This document shows, piece after piece, positions 45,338 through 55,337 of a DNA stretch of 57,468 nt (position 1 is its first letter; every line of letters starts with the position of its first letter). The stretch is taken from the NCBI GenBank assembly GCA_029553165.1, contig JAKPCT010000177.1:1-57468 (forward strand), read 5' to 3'. The translations under genes were made by a program, and so were the position numbers. Below the pieces are notes generated by a model, which was not told the DNA's origin, searched no databases, and worked only from the letters and a program-made list of their open reading frames with translations. This DNA is from Bacillota bacterium (GTDB taxonomy: Bacteria; Bacillota; UBA4882; UBA8346).

Positions 45338-45634
45338 TTATCTTGGTATTGTAAACCGTTCTTCTTCACCGTTTGGATAAGAACAAATCCATTCAATTGA
45401 TGTTTCCTTAAGTTCGGGCTTTAAACTGGCTCCATAATTTGCTAAACTAAACGGAAGCTTTGTTTCGATAGCACCAACCCGGCAACTCTTCACACACGCC
45501 ATGCAATCCCAACATTCCGATTGATTGCGAATTTCACATCGTAATTGATCATTTAAATAGAGCAAGTCTCCCGGACAAATATTGACACACGCTTCACAAC
45601 CAACACATTTTGCCTGATCAATCTTCAATCCCAC
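45338..45634 (-). CDS. dicluster ferredoxin resembling APS-reductase beta subunit
   Basis: A 98-residue [4Fe-4S] protein with CVGCEACVNICPGD (10-23) and CWDCMACVKSCRVGA (41-55). After the clusters, a tail IEWICSYPNGEEERFTIP recalls AprB, the beta subunit of dissimilatory-type APS reductase, rather than a free ferredoxin. No aprA-like gene is adjacent. The start is GTG with AGGAGG 8 bases upstream. The partner is unknown. Confidence 0.75.
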   Translation of the reverse strand: MGLKIDQAKCVGCEACVNICPGDLLYLNDQLRCEIRNQSECWDCMACVKSCRVGAIETKLPFSLANYGASLKPELKETSIEWICSYPNGEEERFTIPR

Positions 45635-45672
45635 TATATGAACCTCCTAAAAATGCAAATATCGATTTTATA

Positions 45673-46185
45673 TTATGATTTATTCCCAAAAAAAGTTAAA
45701 CGATACTTCAATAATTTTCGGGCAAATCCTGCGCTCCCCCACCATGGCCTTCGGTCACCCTGATGGTAGTCTTTAATGAATTTAATTAGCGGTTCTGGTT
45801 TTAAATTGGCGCTTTCCAAAGCGGTGATCGGATGCCACTTAAACTCCAGATGAGGTTCGAGTGATTGAATCTCTTTAGAACAATCAAGATTATCAATCTC
45901 AACTAAGAAGATCAAATTCAACTCTTGATGGTTTTTCTGATTATCCGCATACTTACTTTCCAAGCCGCCCAAAAATGCCTTTATTTTTGCTTGATAGCCC
46001 AATTCTTCGTTAATTTCCCGCAAAAGGCACTCTTCCGCCTTCTCTCCTAACTCAATATGGCCACCAGGCAGATAAGTCATCTGTCTGCCTTTGCGTTGCG
46101 CCAGCAAAATGTGGTTGTCAGCAACGATCAGTGCCCGGGCGCGAAGATGAAAGCTAATATTGCAGTCATTATCAGTTTTTATCAT
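45673..46185 (-). CDS. NUDIX hydrolase
   Basis: A 170-residue nucleotide-diphosphate hydrolase. The Nudix box GX5EX7REXXEEXGX is intact in GGHIELGEKAEECLLREI followed by NEELGY (about residues 41-64). Substrate not predictable. GGGAGAG ribosome site; 38 bases upstream of the ferredoxin gene on the same strand. Confidence 0.88.
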   Translation of the reverse strand: MIKTDNDCNISFHLRARALIVADNHILLAQRKGRQMTYLPGGHIELGEKAEECLLREINEELGYQAKIKAFLGGLESKYADNQKNHQELNLIFLVEIDNLDCSKEIQSLEPHLEFKWHPITALESANLKPEPLIKFIKDYHQGDRRPWWGSAGFARKLLKYRLTFFGNKS

Positions 46186-46303
46186 TCTTTTTCTCTCCCC
46201 GAATCAGAATCTATATAATTATAATTGTTTGCAAAGAATAAATAAAGGTTGATTAATCAGAAGCGAGGATTAACCCGTTTAACTGAACAATGGAGGCTGT
46301 TGA

Positions 46304-47965
46304 TTGAACTTCTTCTTGTCAAAGTATCGACACATCAAACGTTATCGTCAAATCATCCGGATCATCAGTAAACACGGACTTGATTATATCTTAGAAGCTT
46401 TTAATCTGAAAGCCGGTTTTCGATTGCCCTGGAAGAAATCCGAGTCAAATACTGTACCGAAAAATACCGCCGAACGTTTACGAATTGTTTTGGAAGAACT
46501 AGGTCCGGCCTTTATTAAACTGGGACAACTTTTAAGTACCCGTTCAGACATCCTTCCACCCCAATACATTCAGCAATTGGAACTATTACAGGATAATGTC
46601 TCCCCAGAAAAATTTGCAGTCATCAAATCAACCTTGGAATCAGAATTCCCGGTTCCGCTTTCGGAGGTCTTTGCCAGAATCGACGAACAACCTTTAGCCT
46701 CTGCATCGATCGGACAAGTTCATTATGGAGTATTGCTCAATGACCAAGTAGTGGTGATCAAGATCCAACGCCCCGGAATCTATCCTAAAATCATGATGGA
46801 TTTGGAAATCATGAGCGACGCTGCTAATTTTATTGAAAACAGAACTGATTGGGGGAAACAGATTAAACCCACGCAAATAATTGCCGAGTTCGCGCGGTCA
46901 ATCCGCGAAGAATTGGACTATACTTCCGAAGCAAGCCATGCCGAGCGGGTTCGGCTTAACTTCAGAGACGATCCCAATGTAAAAGTACCCAAAATCTTTT
47001 GGAACTTAACCACTGATAAAGTTTTAGTGATGGAATATATTGAGGGTGTTAAAATTACTGCTCCAGACCTGAATAAAATCGCACTCAATAAGAGCAAGAT
47101 TGCCCAAAATCTAACCTCGGCAGTGATCAAACAAATTATGATCCATGGTTTTTTTCATGCAGATTTACACCCAGGTAATATTATTATTACTCCTGAAGGC
47201 GCAGTCGCTTTTATTGATTTCGGAATGATGGGACGAGTCGATGATTGGACCCGTGACCACTTAATCAGTTTATTCCTGAAACTTTCAAATAAAGATATTA
47301 ATGGGCTGATCAATACGATGATCGATCTTGGTTACACCGAAAAAACCATCGATCGTAAAGGACTAAGGCGTGACTTATTTTTCTTGTTGGATAAATACTA
47401 CTCACGCCAACTAAATGAGATTAAAACCAGTGTCCTCATTCAGGAGATCATGCAACTGGCTTTTGATTACCATTTGATACTACCCCGTGATTTAATTTTG
47501 GTTGCCCGGACTTTGATAGTCCTTGAAAGTACGGTCAAACGGCTTGATCCGACTCTCAACTGGGTTAGTTTGGCAAAACCATTGGGACGAAAACTGTTAC
47601 AAACCACGCTGGCTCCGGATTATCTGCTCAAGAAAAGCCGTGCCTACCTCAATAACTTCTCGGACGTTATCTGGAGACTCCCTGATTCGCTGCAAAGCAT
47701 TCTGGGTAAAATTGAGGCCGGCAAATTCCAAATAACGCTGGACCACCGTAATTTTGATCAATTTATCAACCGGCTCAATCTGGTTGGTAACCGGGTCGCC
47801 TTCAGTTTAGTAGTTGCAGCAATTATCATTGGTACCTCTTTGATTGTCCAACGCATCCAAGCCTCGTTTCTGTGGCAATTTCCGATTGCGGAAGCCAGTT
47901 TTATTCTGGCGGTTTTCTTAGGGCTATGGCTGATCATCTCAATTATCCGCTCCGGCAGGATTTAA
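46304..47965 (+). CDS. UbiB/ABC1/AarF-family atypical kinase
   Basis: A 553-residue membrane-associated protein-kinase-like ATPase. LGPAFIKLGQLLSTRSDILP (the KxGQ signature), ASIGQVHYG, HADLHPGNI and FIDFGMMGR are present, with two C-terminal hydrophobic spans (about 500-550). In proteobacteria UbiB supports ubiquinone synthesis; in anaerobes the role is unknown, perhaps quinone or lipid handling. TTG start, 7 bases from GGAGG. Confidence 0.9.
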   Translation: MNFFLSKYRHIKRYRQIIRIISKHGLDYILEAFNLKAGFRLPWKKSESNTVPKNTAERLRIVLEELGPAFIKLGQLLSTRSDILPPQYIQQLELLQDNVSPEKFAVIKSTLESEFPVPLSEVFARIDEQPLASASIGQVHYGVLLNDQVVVIKIQRPGIYPKIMMDLEIMSDAANFIENRTDWGKQIKPTQIIAEFARSIREELDYTSEASHAERVRLNFRDDPNVKVPKIFWNLTTDKVLVMEYIEGVKITAPDLNKIALNKSKIAQNLTSAVIKQIMIHGFFHADLHPGNIIITPEGAVAFIDFGMMGRVDDWTRDHLISLFLKLSNKDINGLINTMIDLGYTEKTIDRKGLRRDLFFLLDKYYSRQLNEIKTSVLIQEIMQLAFDYHLILPRDLILVARTLIVLESTVKRLDPTLNWVSLAKPLGRKLLQTTLAPDYLLKKSRAYLNNFSDVIWRLPDSLQSILGKIEAGKFQITLDHRNFDQFINRLNLVGNRVAFSLVVAAIIIGTSLIVQRIQASFLWQFPIAEASFILAVFLGLWLIISIIRSGRI

Positions 47966-49749
47966 CTTTGGTTGCTGGTATGCACAAACTCTTGGACTAC
48001 TGTCAGAAACTGTTGACCGTAACGTTCCAACTTCACTGCGCCGATCCCATTAATATCGGCCAATTCTGTCAGGGTCACCGGAAGCCGCTCACTGATCTCA
48101 TGCAATGTTTTATCCGAAAAAATAATGTACGGAGGCACCCCCTCGGCCATGGCCAACTCTTTCCGCAACACCCGCAACTGCTGGAAGAGGGTTTTATCAT
48201 CGGAAGGTGCTTCTTTCTTCATTAAAACCTTTTGATACACTTTACTGTTACCCTTAACCACCTCAATTGCTTTGGGTTGCACTTTAACCACCGGATAATT
48301 GCTTTCGGTTAAATATAAATAGTCCTCAGCAATTAAATAATTGATCAGATCCTTAATTTCTATTAGGGATTTTTCCCGCATAATTCCATAAGTACTTAAG
48401 CGTTCAAACCTTTGGCCGGTAATCTTTTTGGATTTCGAACCTTTCAATACTTCAGCAACAGTTGTAATCCCGTATTGTTCTTTCATCCGTAAGACACAGG
48501 ATATGATCTTCTGGGCGGTCTCAGTGATCTCAACCAGTTCACTGTCACTGTTACAATTACCGCAATTGCCACAATTAGTAGTTAAATCCTGGTCGCCAAA
48601 ATACTCTAAAATTGTCTGCCGCAAACATCTTGAGGTATGAACATAGTCGACCATCACCTGTAACTTGCGATACTCATTCTTCTTACGGACCGGAGAATAG
48701 ACCGACTGCTCAATGAGGAACTTTTGAATAATAATATCCTGTGGCGAAAACAACAAGATGCATTCGCTGGGTTCTCCGTCACGTCCGGCTCTTCCGGCTT
48801 CCTGATAGTACGACTCCATATTTTTAGGAAGATTGTAATGAATCACAAACCGGACATTTGACTTATCAATCCCCATTCCAAAAGCATTGGTGGCAACCAT
48901 TACCTGAATGTTATCAAAAACAAAATCCTCCTGGACCTGATTGCGTTCCTTGTCCCGCATTCCGGCATGATACTTTCCGGCCCGCCAACCATTCTCGGTC
49001 AACATCTCATAGATCTTATCGACTTCTTTACGGGTAGCTGCATAAATAATACCAAAATCATCGGGATGATCCTTTAAATATTGCAACAGAAACCGTTCTT
49101 TATTGATCCCCTTGAGAACCTGATATGACAAATTCGGCCGGTCAAAACCGCTGATAAAAAACTTCGGATTATTTAAGCCTAAAAGCTTAACAATATCTTG
49201 TTGCACTTCATCGGTGGCCGTAGCCGTAAAAGCGGCAACCACCGGACGGTTCTTCAGCTTTTTAACAAAATTTAAGATCCGCCGGTAGCTTGGGCGAAAA
49301 TCATGACCCCACTGCGAGACACAATGAGCTTCATCGATTGCCAACAGCGCAATATCCAAACCGGTCATATTGTCAATGAAAGCATCCGACTCCAGTCGTT
49401 CCGGTGCAACATAAAGCAACCGGTACTCACCCTGGCTGGCAGCGATGATCCGCCGCTCAACTTCTTTGGCGGATAAAGAACTATTGATAAACGAAGCGGC
49501 AATCCCCGCTTCCCTTAATGAATCAACTTGGTCTTTCATCAATGAAATCAGCGGTGAAATTACTAATGTTACTCCCGGTAAAAGCAGGGCCGGAATCTGA
49601 TAACAGATTGACTTGCCGGCACCGGTTGGCATGATCGCCAAACAATCTTCCCCTGCCAGCAGAGATTTTACGATCTCCTCCTGACGCGTCCGAAAACCGG
49701 AGTATCCGAAGTAGTGATTCAGGACTTCCCTTGCTTTTGCCAATAACAT
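47962..49749 (-). CDS. recQ: ATP-dependent DNA helicase RecQ
   Basis: A 595-residue superfamily 2 helicase. YFGYSGFRTRQEEIV, Walker A MPTGAGKSICYQ, DEAH box in LAIDEAHCVSQWGHDFRPSY, ATATDEVQQDI, then the Zn-binding domain with four Cys (CLRQ...CGNCGNC near 370-395) and a C-terminal HRDC domain (about 515-590). Complete RecQ architecture. It converges with the UbiB-like gene, ends overlapping by 4 bases. Confidence 0.95.
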   Translation of the reverse strand: MLLAKAREVLNHYFGYSGFRTRQEEIVKSLLAGEDCLAIMPTGAGKSICYQIPALLLPGVTLVISPLISLMKDQVDSLREAGIAASFINSSLSAKEVERRIIAASQGEYRLLYVAPERLESDAFIDNMTGLDIALLAIDEAHCVSQWGHDFRPSYRRILNFVKKLKNRPVVAAFTATATDEVQQDIVKLLGLNNPKFFISGFDRPNLSYQVLKGINKERFLLQYLKDHPDDFGIIYAATRKEVDKIYEMLTENGWRAGKYHAGMRDKERNQVQEDFVFDNIQVMVATNAFGMGIDKSNVRFVIHYNLPKNMESYYQEAGRAGRDGEPSECILLFSPQDIIIQKFLIEQSVYSPVRKKNEYRKLQVMVDYVHTSRCLRQTILEYFGDQDLTTNCGNCGNCNSDSELVEITETAQKIISCVLRMKEQYGITTVAEVLKGSKSKKITGQRFERLSTYGIMREKSLIEIKDLINYLIAEDYLYLTESNYPVVKVQPKAIEVVKGNSKVYQKVLMKKEAPSDDKTLFQQLRVLRKELAMAEGVPPYIIFSDKTLHEISERLPVTLTELADINGIGAVKLERYGQQFLTVVQEFVHTSNQS

Positions 49750-50005
49750 CTTTTCACCTCACAAAACAGTTCGTTGACTCCACTGGCACTATTTTACCAC
49801 AGTTTTTAAGTCATTCCAGAAATTATCCCTTAAATATTTCATAAAATTATTAATATGATCTTGGCTTTGGCAACTGGCAAAACAACCTTATTGAAAAAAA
49901 AAGTTAAAAAACGTTTAAATATTCTGAAATACGTTGTAAAATATAATTGAAATATTATTTTTCCAATTCAACCATTCTAAGCTAATTTTACGAAGGGGTG
50001 GCTTT

Positions 50006-52243
50006 ATGTTTTTTAACAGTGAAACGATTACAACCATAGATAATATTTTAGAGAATGCTACCAACGAAGGACGTCAATCCTTATATGAATATGAAGTTTA
50101 TGAGATTCTCAAAGCAATTGGTGTTGACGTCCCCAAATATATTTTTATTGAAGATCCACAAAAGGTGCTTCCTGAAACATTAAACGAATTTGGAAATCAG
50201 TTAATATTAAAAGTAATTTCTCCCAATATCAGTCGTAAACAGTCAGTCGGTGGCGTTAAAAAAGCCACTAACGGTGATTATCAATACATCCAATATCTCT
50301 TAAACCGCATGAAAGAAGAGGTTTTATCAAACTTTGGATATAACGACCAACCGAAAATCCGCGGTTATCTAATCGTCGAATATATCGAACACACTCAAGC
50401 TTTAGGTTCGGAAATCTTATTGGGCTTTAAGGATGATCCGGCTTTCGGTCCGGTATTAACTTTAAGTAAAGGTGGCGACGATGCTGAATTTTTCGCCAAA
50501 TATTTTAGCCCTGCCAATCTTTATATACCACCATTCGAAGCTGATGTTGCACATAAGATGTTGCAAAACTTGAAGATTAAACATAAATATCAGCAAATGG
50601 GGAAACTGGAATATCTGGAACTAATGTCCAAAACCGCCTCTCTAATCAGTAAATTAGCTTATACTTACTCTTTTATAGCGTCCCAGCAACCCCGTTATAC
50701 CTTTAAATCATTTGAGGTAAATCCATTTGCCTTCAGCAGTGACAGCCGCTTTGTTGCAATTAGCGGAGCTGCTGAATTTAAGCCGGTTAATGATGCAGAT
50801 TTGACAGTAGCAGTACCGCAGGTTAATACCAACAAAATTGATAAATTCTTTCATCCTAAAGGAATTGCCATTGTCGGTATTTCTTCCTCAGAACCCAACA
50901 AATTAAACATCGGAAAAGAGATTGCTGATTCATTACTGGAGATGAACCGTAACGATATTTATTTTGTTAACCCCAAAGGCGGAGAGATTGAGATCAAAGG
51001 CAAGATTTATCCACTTTATCAAAAACTGGAACACATTCCGGAAAACATCGACTTAGTAATCTATGCTGCCCCATCATATCAGACAATTGACTTTACCTTT
51101 GAGCTACGGCCGCAAATGCTTGATGCATTAATCATAACCTCAGGAATACCACCGGAATTTAAATATCAAGACTTTGTAAAACGGCTTAAAACTCTAATGC
51201 CTCCGGATGTCAGAGTAATTGGGCCTAACTGTAAGGGTGTCTTTTTTGCTCCGGATAACAGCAACAGTGGCTTAAATACCCTGTTCATCGAAGACCAACG
51301 CTTACATATTAAATATTTACCGGTCAGCAACACGGCACTGCTAACTCAAAGTGGCGCCTTGGCAGTTACGGCAATTGATAAACTGCAAAACACCAGAATA
51401 ATTAAAGCAATTGTAAGCTTCGGCAATAAACTGGACGTCAATATCTCTGATTTACTGGCCTATTTTGCCAAGGTAAGCTCAATTGATGTTATTTCGCTTT
51501 ACCTTGAAAGCTTAGATCCTGGTGAAGGACGTTTATTCTTCCAAACAGCAACTTCGATCAACAAACCAATCATTCTTTATACCGGACGTACTGAAACCAG
51601 CGTTTCGGCTGCTTCTCATCCAGGTTCGATGATAGGTAATTCTGATGTATTCAAAGCAGCTTGTCAACAAGCTGGGATTATCTTAGCCAACAATATTGAA
51701 GAATATTATGATTTAACCAAAACTTTTGCTTTGTTAGCCAAAAAACGTCCGCTTGGTGTCCGCATTGCCGGTGTCGTCAATGCCGGTTTTGAATCCATTG
51801 TCAGAAATGACGAGTTGGAAAATTTGCAACAAGCGCAACTGAGCCCGGAAACTATGGAAAAACTGAAAAAGATCAACAATCATGATTTGGTAACTACTGA
51901 CTCTCCATTCTTTGATATTACACCAATGGCCGATGATCAGACATATGCCGACTCAGTAGAAGCTATTCTTGAAGATGAAGGAGTAGATTGTGTCCTGGTA
52001 GCAATTGTTCCTCACGCAGCTTCTTTAAAGACTGCCGCAGAAAATTGCTATGACGCTAACAGTATTGCTAATAAATTAGTCGCATTAAGCAAACAATATG
52101 ATAAGCCAATAGTAATCTCTGTTAATGCAGGCCGTTATTATCAATCTTTCGTCTCCATCCTTGAAGAGAACCGATTGCCGGTTTACAATGATATTCGTTC
52201 GGCAATCAAATCACTGGAGGCTTTTGTAGCCTACAAAGCTTAA
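50006..52243 (+). CDS. ADP-forming acyl-CoA synthetase, fused beta-alpha form
   Basis: A 745-residue enzyme converting an acyl-CoA, ADP and Pi to acid, CoA and ATP (or the reverse). The N-terminal ATP-grasp (about 20-255) has KVISPNISRKQSVGGVKK. A CoA-binding Rossmann domain follows (FHPKGIAIVGISSSE, about 285), then the ligase-CoA domains. The phospho-acceptor histidine is H538 in SAASHPGSMIG. Here ATP-grasp precedes the CoA-binding domain, the reverse of the Pat-like order. Acetate formation is plausible, but substrate is not determined. GAAGGGGTG ribosome site. Confidence 0.85.
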   Translation: MFFNSETITTIDNILENATNEGRQSLYEYEVYEILKAIGVDVPKYIFIEDPQKVLPETLNEFGNQLILKVISPNISRKQSVGGVKKATNGDYQYIQYLLNRMKEEVLSNFGYNDQPKIRGYLIVEYIEHTQALGSEILLGFKDDPAFGPVLTLSKGGDDAEFFAKYFSPANLYIPPFEADVAHKMLQNLKIKHKYQQMGKLEYLELMSKTASLISKLAYTYSFIASQQPRYTFKSFEVNPFAFSSDSRFVAISGAAEFKPVNDADLTVAVPQVNTNKIDKFFHPKGIAIVGISSSEPNKLNIGKEIADSLLEMNRNDIYFVNPKGGEIEIKGKIYPLYQKLEHIPENIDLVIYAAPSYQTIDFTFELRPQMLDALIITSGIPPEFKYQDFVKRLKTLMPPDVRVIGPNCKGVFFAPDNSNSGLNTLFIEDQRLHIKYLPVSNTALLTQSGALAVTAIDKLQNTRIIKAIVSFGNKLDVNISDLLAYFAKVSSIDVISLYLESLDPGEGRLFFQTATSINKPIILYTGRTETSVSAASHPGSMIGNSDVFKAACQQAGIILANNIEEYYDLTKTFALLAKKRPLGVRIAGVVNAGFESIVRNDELENLQQAQLSPETMEKLKKINNHDLVTTDSPFFDITPMADDQTYADSVEAILEDEGVDCVLVAIVPHAASLKTAAENCYDANSIANKLVALSKQYDKPIVISVNAGRYYQSFVSILEENRLPVYNDIRSAIKSLEAFVAYKA

Positions 52244-52259
52244 TTTTAATCAAACAACG

Positions 52260-52280
52260 AAAGGGCGCAAGCCCTTTTTC
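52260..52280 (+). terminator. terminator after the acyl-CoA synthetase gene
   Basis: A short AAGGGC/GCCCTT stem with GCAA tetraloop and a T-run. Confidence 0.75.
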
Positions 52281-52312
52281 ATTGCCACCGAAAAACCATT
52301 CAGAGGTTATAG

Positions 52313-53266
52313 ATGCGTTCGTTTAAAAAACTCTATCAACGATTACCTGAGGAATTTATTGAGACAATCTCCACCCAATTTGAGCCCCGGACGCTGGAAA
52401 AAATCTTGGCCGGATTTATGGTAAAACGTCCGGTAACATTAAGAATTAACCGGATCAAAACTAATGTCCGGGAAGTGATGGAGGTCTTCCGTCGCGACAA
52501 TATCAAATTTGAAAGAGTCCTCTGGTATGAAGATGCATTAATCATTCGTTCACATCGTGAAAAAGACTTGGAGACTCATCAACTATACCAGGATGGCCAG
52601 ATCTATCTCCAAAGTCTTTCCAGTATGTTGCCACCACTGGTTCTTGACCCCAAACCGGAACAAACAGTATTAGATCTAACTGCCGCACCCGGAGGAAAAA
52701 GCACGCAACTGGCAGCGCTAATGAAAAATACCGGCTTTTTACTGGCAAACGAATTAAATCCCATTCGTGCCGAACGCCTGAAATTTAACGTAGAACGCCA
52801 AGGTGCCAGTATTATTGAAATCCAGGTACAGGATGGTAAACGTTTGGAACCAAAATGGAATGACTTCTTTGACTCTGTCTTACTTGATGCGCCATGCAGC
52901 GGTACCGGTTTATTCGCACTGGAAAATCCCCAAACATACCGCGGTTGGTCCTGTAAACGGCTGCGTGAATTCTCACGTGAACAAAAAAAACTTTTTGAAG
53001 CTGCTTTCCGGGCTTTGAAACCCGGCGGTCTCTTAGTCTATTCCACCTGCTCGTTAATGCGTGAAGAAAATGAAGCTATTGTTGATTGGGCATTGGAGCA
53101 ATATCAGGAACAATTAATAATGGAACCGATTCAACTCAACTTAATTGGTGCTACTTTAGCTAATCCTGCTCCTAATACCAAAGGGCCGAAATCATTAACT
53201 GTAATTCCATCAGAGCTCTATGAAGGATTTTTCTTAGCAAAATTTCGCAAAACCACTTGCAATTAA
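52313..53266 (+). CDS. NOL1/NOP2/Sun-family RNA m5C methyltransferase
   Basis: A 317-residue SAM-dependent cytosine-5 RNA methyltransferase (RsmB/RsmF type). DLTAAPGGKSTQLA (SAM loop, about 122-135), LLDAPCSGTGLF and YSTCSLMREENE contain the two catalytic-site cysteines. It lacks the C-terminal PUA-like extension of long RsmF and the NusB-like N-terminus of RsmB, so I give no symbol. Probably an rRNA target. GAGGTTATAG ribosome site. Confidence 0.88.
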   Translation: MRSFKKLYQRLPEEFIETISTQFEPRTLEKILAGFMVKRPVTLRINRIKTNVREVMEVFRRDNIKFERVLWYEDALIIRSHREKDLETHQLYQDGQIYLQSLSSMLPPLVLDPKPEQTVLDLTAAPGGKSTQLAALMKNTGFLLANELNPIRAERLKFNVERQGASIIEIQVQDGKRLEPKWNDFFDSVLLDAPCSGTGLFALENPQTYRGWSCKRLREFSREQKKLFEAAFRALKPGGLLVYSTCSLMREENEAIVDWALEQYQEQLIMEPIQLNLIGATLANPAPNTKGPKSLTVIPSELYEGFFLAKFRKTTCN

Positions 53267-53384
53267 ATCTACAAAAAATCTATAATTAAAACTAAAGTTT
53301 TTCCTACTATTACCGAATCTTTACTATAAAATATTCCAATTAATACAGTTAATTTTCAGTTTCGAATCAGATTTAGGAGTCAAA

Positions 53385-54560
53385 GTGAAAAAAGTTCTTA
53401 TCGTTATTTTAATAGTTTCATTATTCTCAGTAATAACTCTGGCAACTTTTTACCGCCAACCAGTGAACTCAAATGAATCACCGGTAACCACCCAGACAAC
53501 TCCGCCTCCTCCAAGTGTGACGCTTGTTGCTGCCGGTGATATCATCATGCACACACCGATTGTTAAGTCAGCTTACAATCAGGCTACCAAATCTTATAAC
53601 TTTGATCCCATCTTTACTGAAGTCAACGATATTTTTATGAACGCTGATTTTGCAACTGCCGTTTTGGAAACTCCACTCGAAGCTCCTGGTAAAGATTACA
53701 CGGGATACCCTACTTTTAATGCTCCGGGCTCAATCACCGACTCTTTAAAAAAGATCGGAATTGATCTGGTCTTTACGGCCCATAATCATTCAATGGACAA
53801 AGGGATCCCCGGGATTACCAGTACTGTCAATTACCTCAATCAAATTGATCTGCCGCAGACCGGATTACGAATTAATGAAAGCGACCCACGCTATTACTTT
53901 AAATCAATCAACGGCATCAACTTAGCGTTCTTCTCATATACCACTTCAACTAATGGAATCCGCGTCCCACCCGGTAAGGAATGGATGTTGAACACACTTA
54001 ATTACAATAATATTGACCTCCTAGCAGAAGAGATCAAGAAAGTAAAAGCCGCAGGCGCTGACGCTGTTATTTTAGCCTTACATACCGGTACCGAGTATCA
54101 ACGGATTCCGTCAGCCGAACAACATCAAATTATCAATAAATTAATTGAAATTGGAGTCGATATTATTTTAGGCAGTCATGTCCATGTAATTCAACCTTAT
54201 GAATTTAGGGAATACACCGATTCAAACGGTAATAAACGTCGCTGTTTTATCGCCTATTCGCTGGGTAATTTCCTCTCAAACCAACAATGGCGCTACAGTG
54301 ATTGCGGCCTAATTTTAACATTGAAACTGGTCAAAGAGCCTGACAAACCAGGAATAATAATTGATGAAATTAGTCACTTACCGGTCTGGGTTAATCGCTA
54401 CTTAACCGAAGGCAAGTATCAATACCGGATCCTTAAAGTTACCGGGCCGCACTATTCCGGTGATGATCCTGCAATGAATCCTGAAAAACGAAGACAATAT
54501 ACTGAAGTATGGAATGATACCCAGCAATTGTTACAAAGTTGGACAAACCAAAGCAAGTAA
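53385..54560 (+). CDS. CapA-family metallophosphatase-like protein
   Basis: A 391-residue exported protein: signal anchor at about 4-24, short Pro/Thr linker, then the CapA (PGA_cap) domain. LVAAGDIIMH (metal ligand Asp), VLETPL, VFTAHNHSMDKG, LHTGTEYQ and ILGSHVHVIQP are the calcineurin-like metal motifs. CapA proteins take part in poly-gamma-glutamate export; stand-alone copies in Bacillota have unknown substrates. No capBC genes are nearby. GTG start, 6 bases after TAGGAG. Confidence 0.88.
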   Translation: MKKVLIVILIVSLFSVITLATFYRQPVNSNESPVTTQTTPPPPSVTLVAAGDIIMHTPIVKSAYNQATKSYNFDPIFTEVNDIFMNADFATAVLETPLEAPGKDYTGYPTFNAPGSITDSLKKIGIDLVFTAHNHSMDKGIPGITSTVNYLNQIDLPQTGLRINESDPRYYFKSINGINLAFFSYTTSTNGIRVPPGKEWMLNTLNYNNIDLLAEEIKKVKAAGADAVILALHTGTEYQRIPSAEQHQIINKLIEIGVDIILGSHVHVIQPYEFREYTDSNGNKRRCFIAYSLGNFLSNQQWRYSDCGLILTLKLVKEPDKPGIIIDEISHLPVWVNRYLTEGKYQYRILKVTGPHYSGDDPAMNPEKRRQYTEVWNDTQQLLQSWTNQSK

Positions 54561-54737
54561 TCTAAAATTATTACCTTTATTTTCCATCATCTTGTTACAA
54601 AATGTTAATTATTTATTTTTAGGTGACATATTAAGTAAAGTACTTTTTTTGCCGACTACTAACATAGAATATATTAAAAAAATATTTCAAACTAGTAAAT
54701 TTCGTGAAAACATTTTACAAACAATTAGTATTTGCTA

Positions 54738-54766
54738 TTGTTTTAGAATAAGAATCAAATTATAAT
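54738..54766 (+). promoter_or_regulatory. bacteriohemerythrin promoter
   Basis: TTGTTT (54738-54743), 17-base spacer, perfect TATAAT (54761-54766). The transcript would start about 35 bases before the start codon. Confidence 0.65.
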
Positions 54767-54806
54767 TTACTAGAGAGAATAAAATTTATGTTGGAGGTTT
54801 GTTAAA

Positions 54807-55217
54807 TTGGCTGTTTACTGGAGACAAGATTTAATACAGATTGGGATTGAATCTATTGATCAACATCATCAACAGATGTTGGATCTGCTAGGTAAATTTC
54901 ATAGTTCTTTCAACACGAACCTCGAAGAAGAACGCTTTAAAATGATCATCGATTTCATTGACAACCATACTGTTCCAACCTTCAAAAATGAAGAACAATT
55001 AATGAAAAAGCATCATTATCCCAATTTTGAAGAGCATCAGCACGAACATCGTCTGTTTTTAGACAATTATAAGGAACTTAAAAAAGAATTTAAGAAGAAA
55101 GGCGTTAATAAACAGTTATTTCTGACCATGTATCGTACGATAAGTCAGTTACTGACTGAACATATATCTCGCGCTGATCAATCCATGGGTAGTTACTTAA
55201 AAGACCGCTTGGCGTAA
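54807..55217 (+). CDS. bacteriohemerythrin with an altered iron-ligand position
   Basis: A 136-residue four-helix protein that normally binds O2 at a diiron site. Ligands seen: H21 (IDQHHQQML), E62 (FKNEEQLM), H77 and H81 (EEHQHEH), H119 and D124 (LTEHISRAD). The family motif HFxxEE reads T58-F-K-N-E-E, so the expected His is Thr; H54 lies one turn earlier and might or might not substitute. TTG start, 9 bases from GGAGG. O2 sensing, storage or detoxification in an anaerobe is the usual suggestion. Confidence 0.88.
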   Translation: MAVYWRQDLIQIGIESIDQHHQQMLDLLGKFHSSFNTNLEEERFKMIIDFIDNHTVPTFKNEEQLMKKHHYPNFEEHQHEHRLFLDNYKELKKEFKKKGVNKQLFLTMYRTISQLLTEHISRADQSMGSYLKDRLA

Positions 55218-55237
55218 TTCTTATTATGATACCGCTA

Positions 55238-55266
55238 AAAATGATGTTGTAAAACATCATTTTTTA
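55238..55266 (+). terminator. bacteriohemerythrin terminator
   Basis: Stem AAAATGATGTT/AACATCATTTT with GTAA loop and T-run. Confidence 0.85.
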
Positions 55267-55337
55267 TTTACTTATGGAAACTGCTGTTCAAATAACCGCT
55301 GAAATATTTTTGCGGTACGAAACGAATATTATCAACT

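Noticed and set aside
54514..54765. 83-codon frame overlapping the capA end
   Set aside because: No ribosome site, low-complexity AT-rich sequence, and it runs through the hemerythrin promoter.
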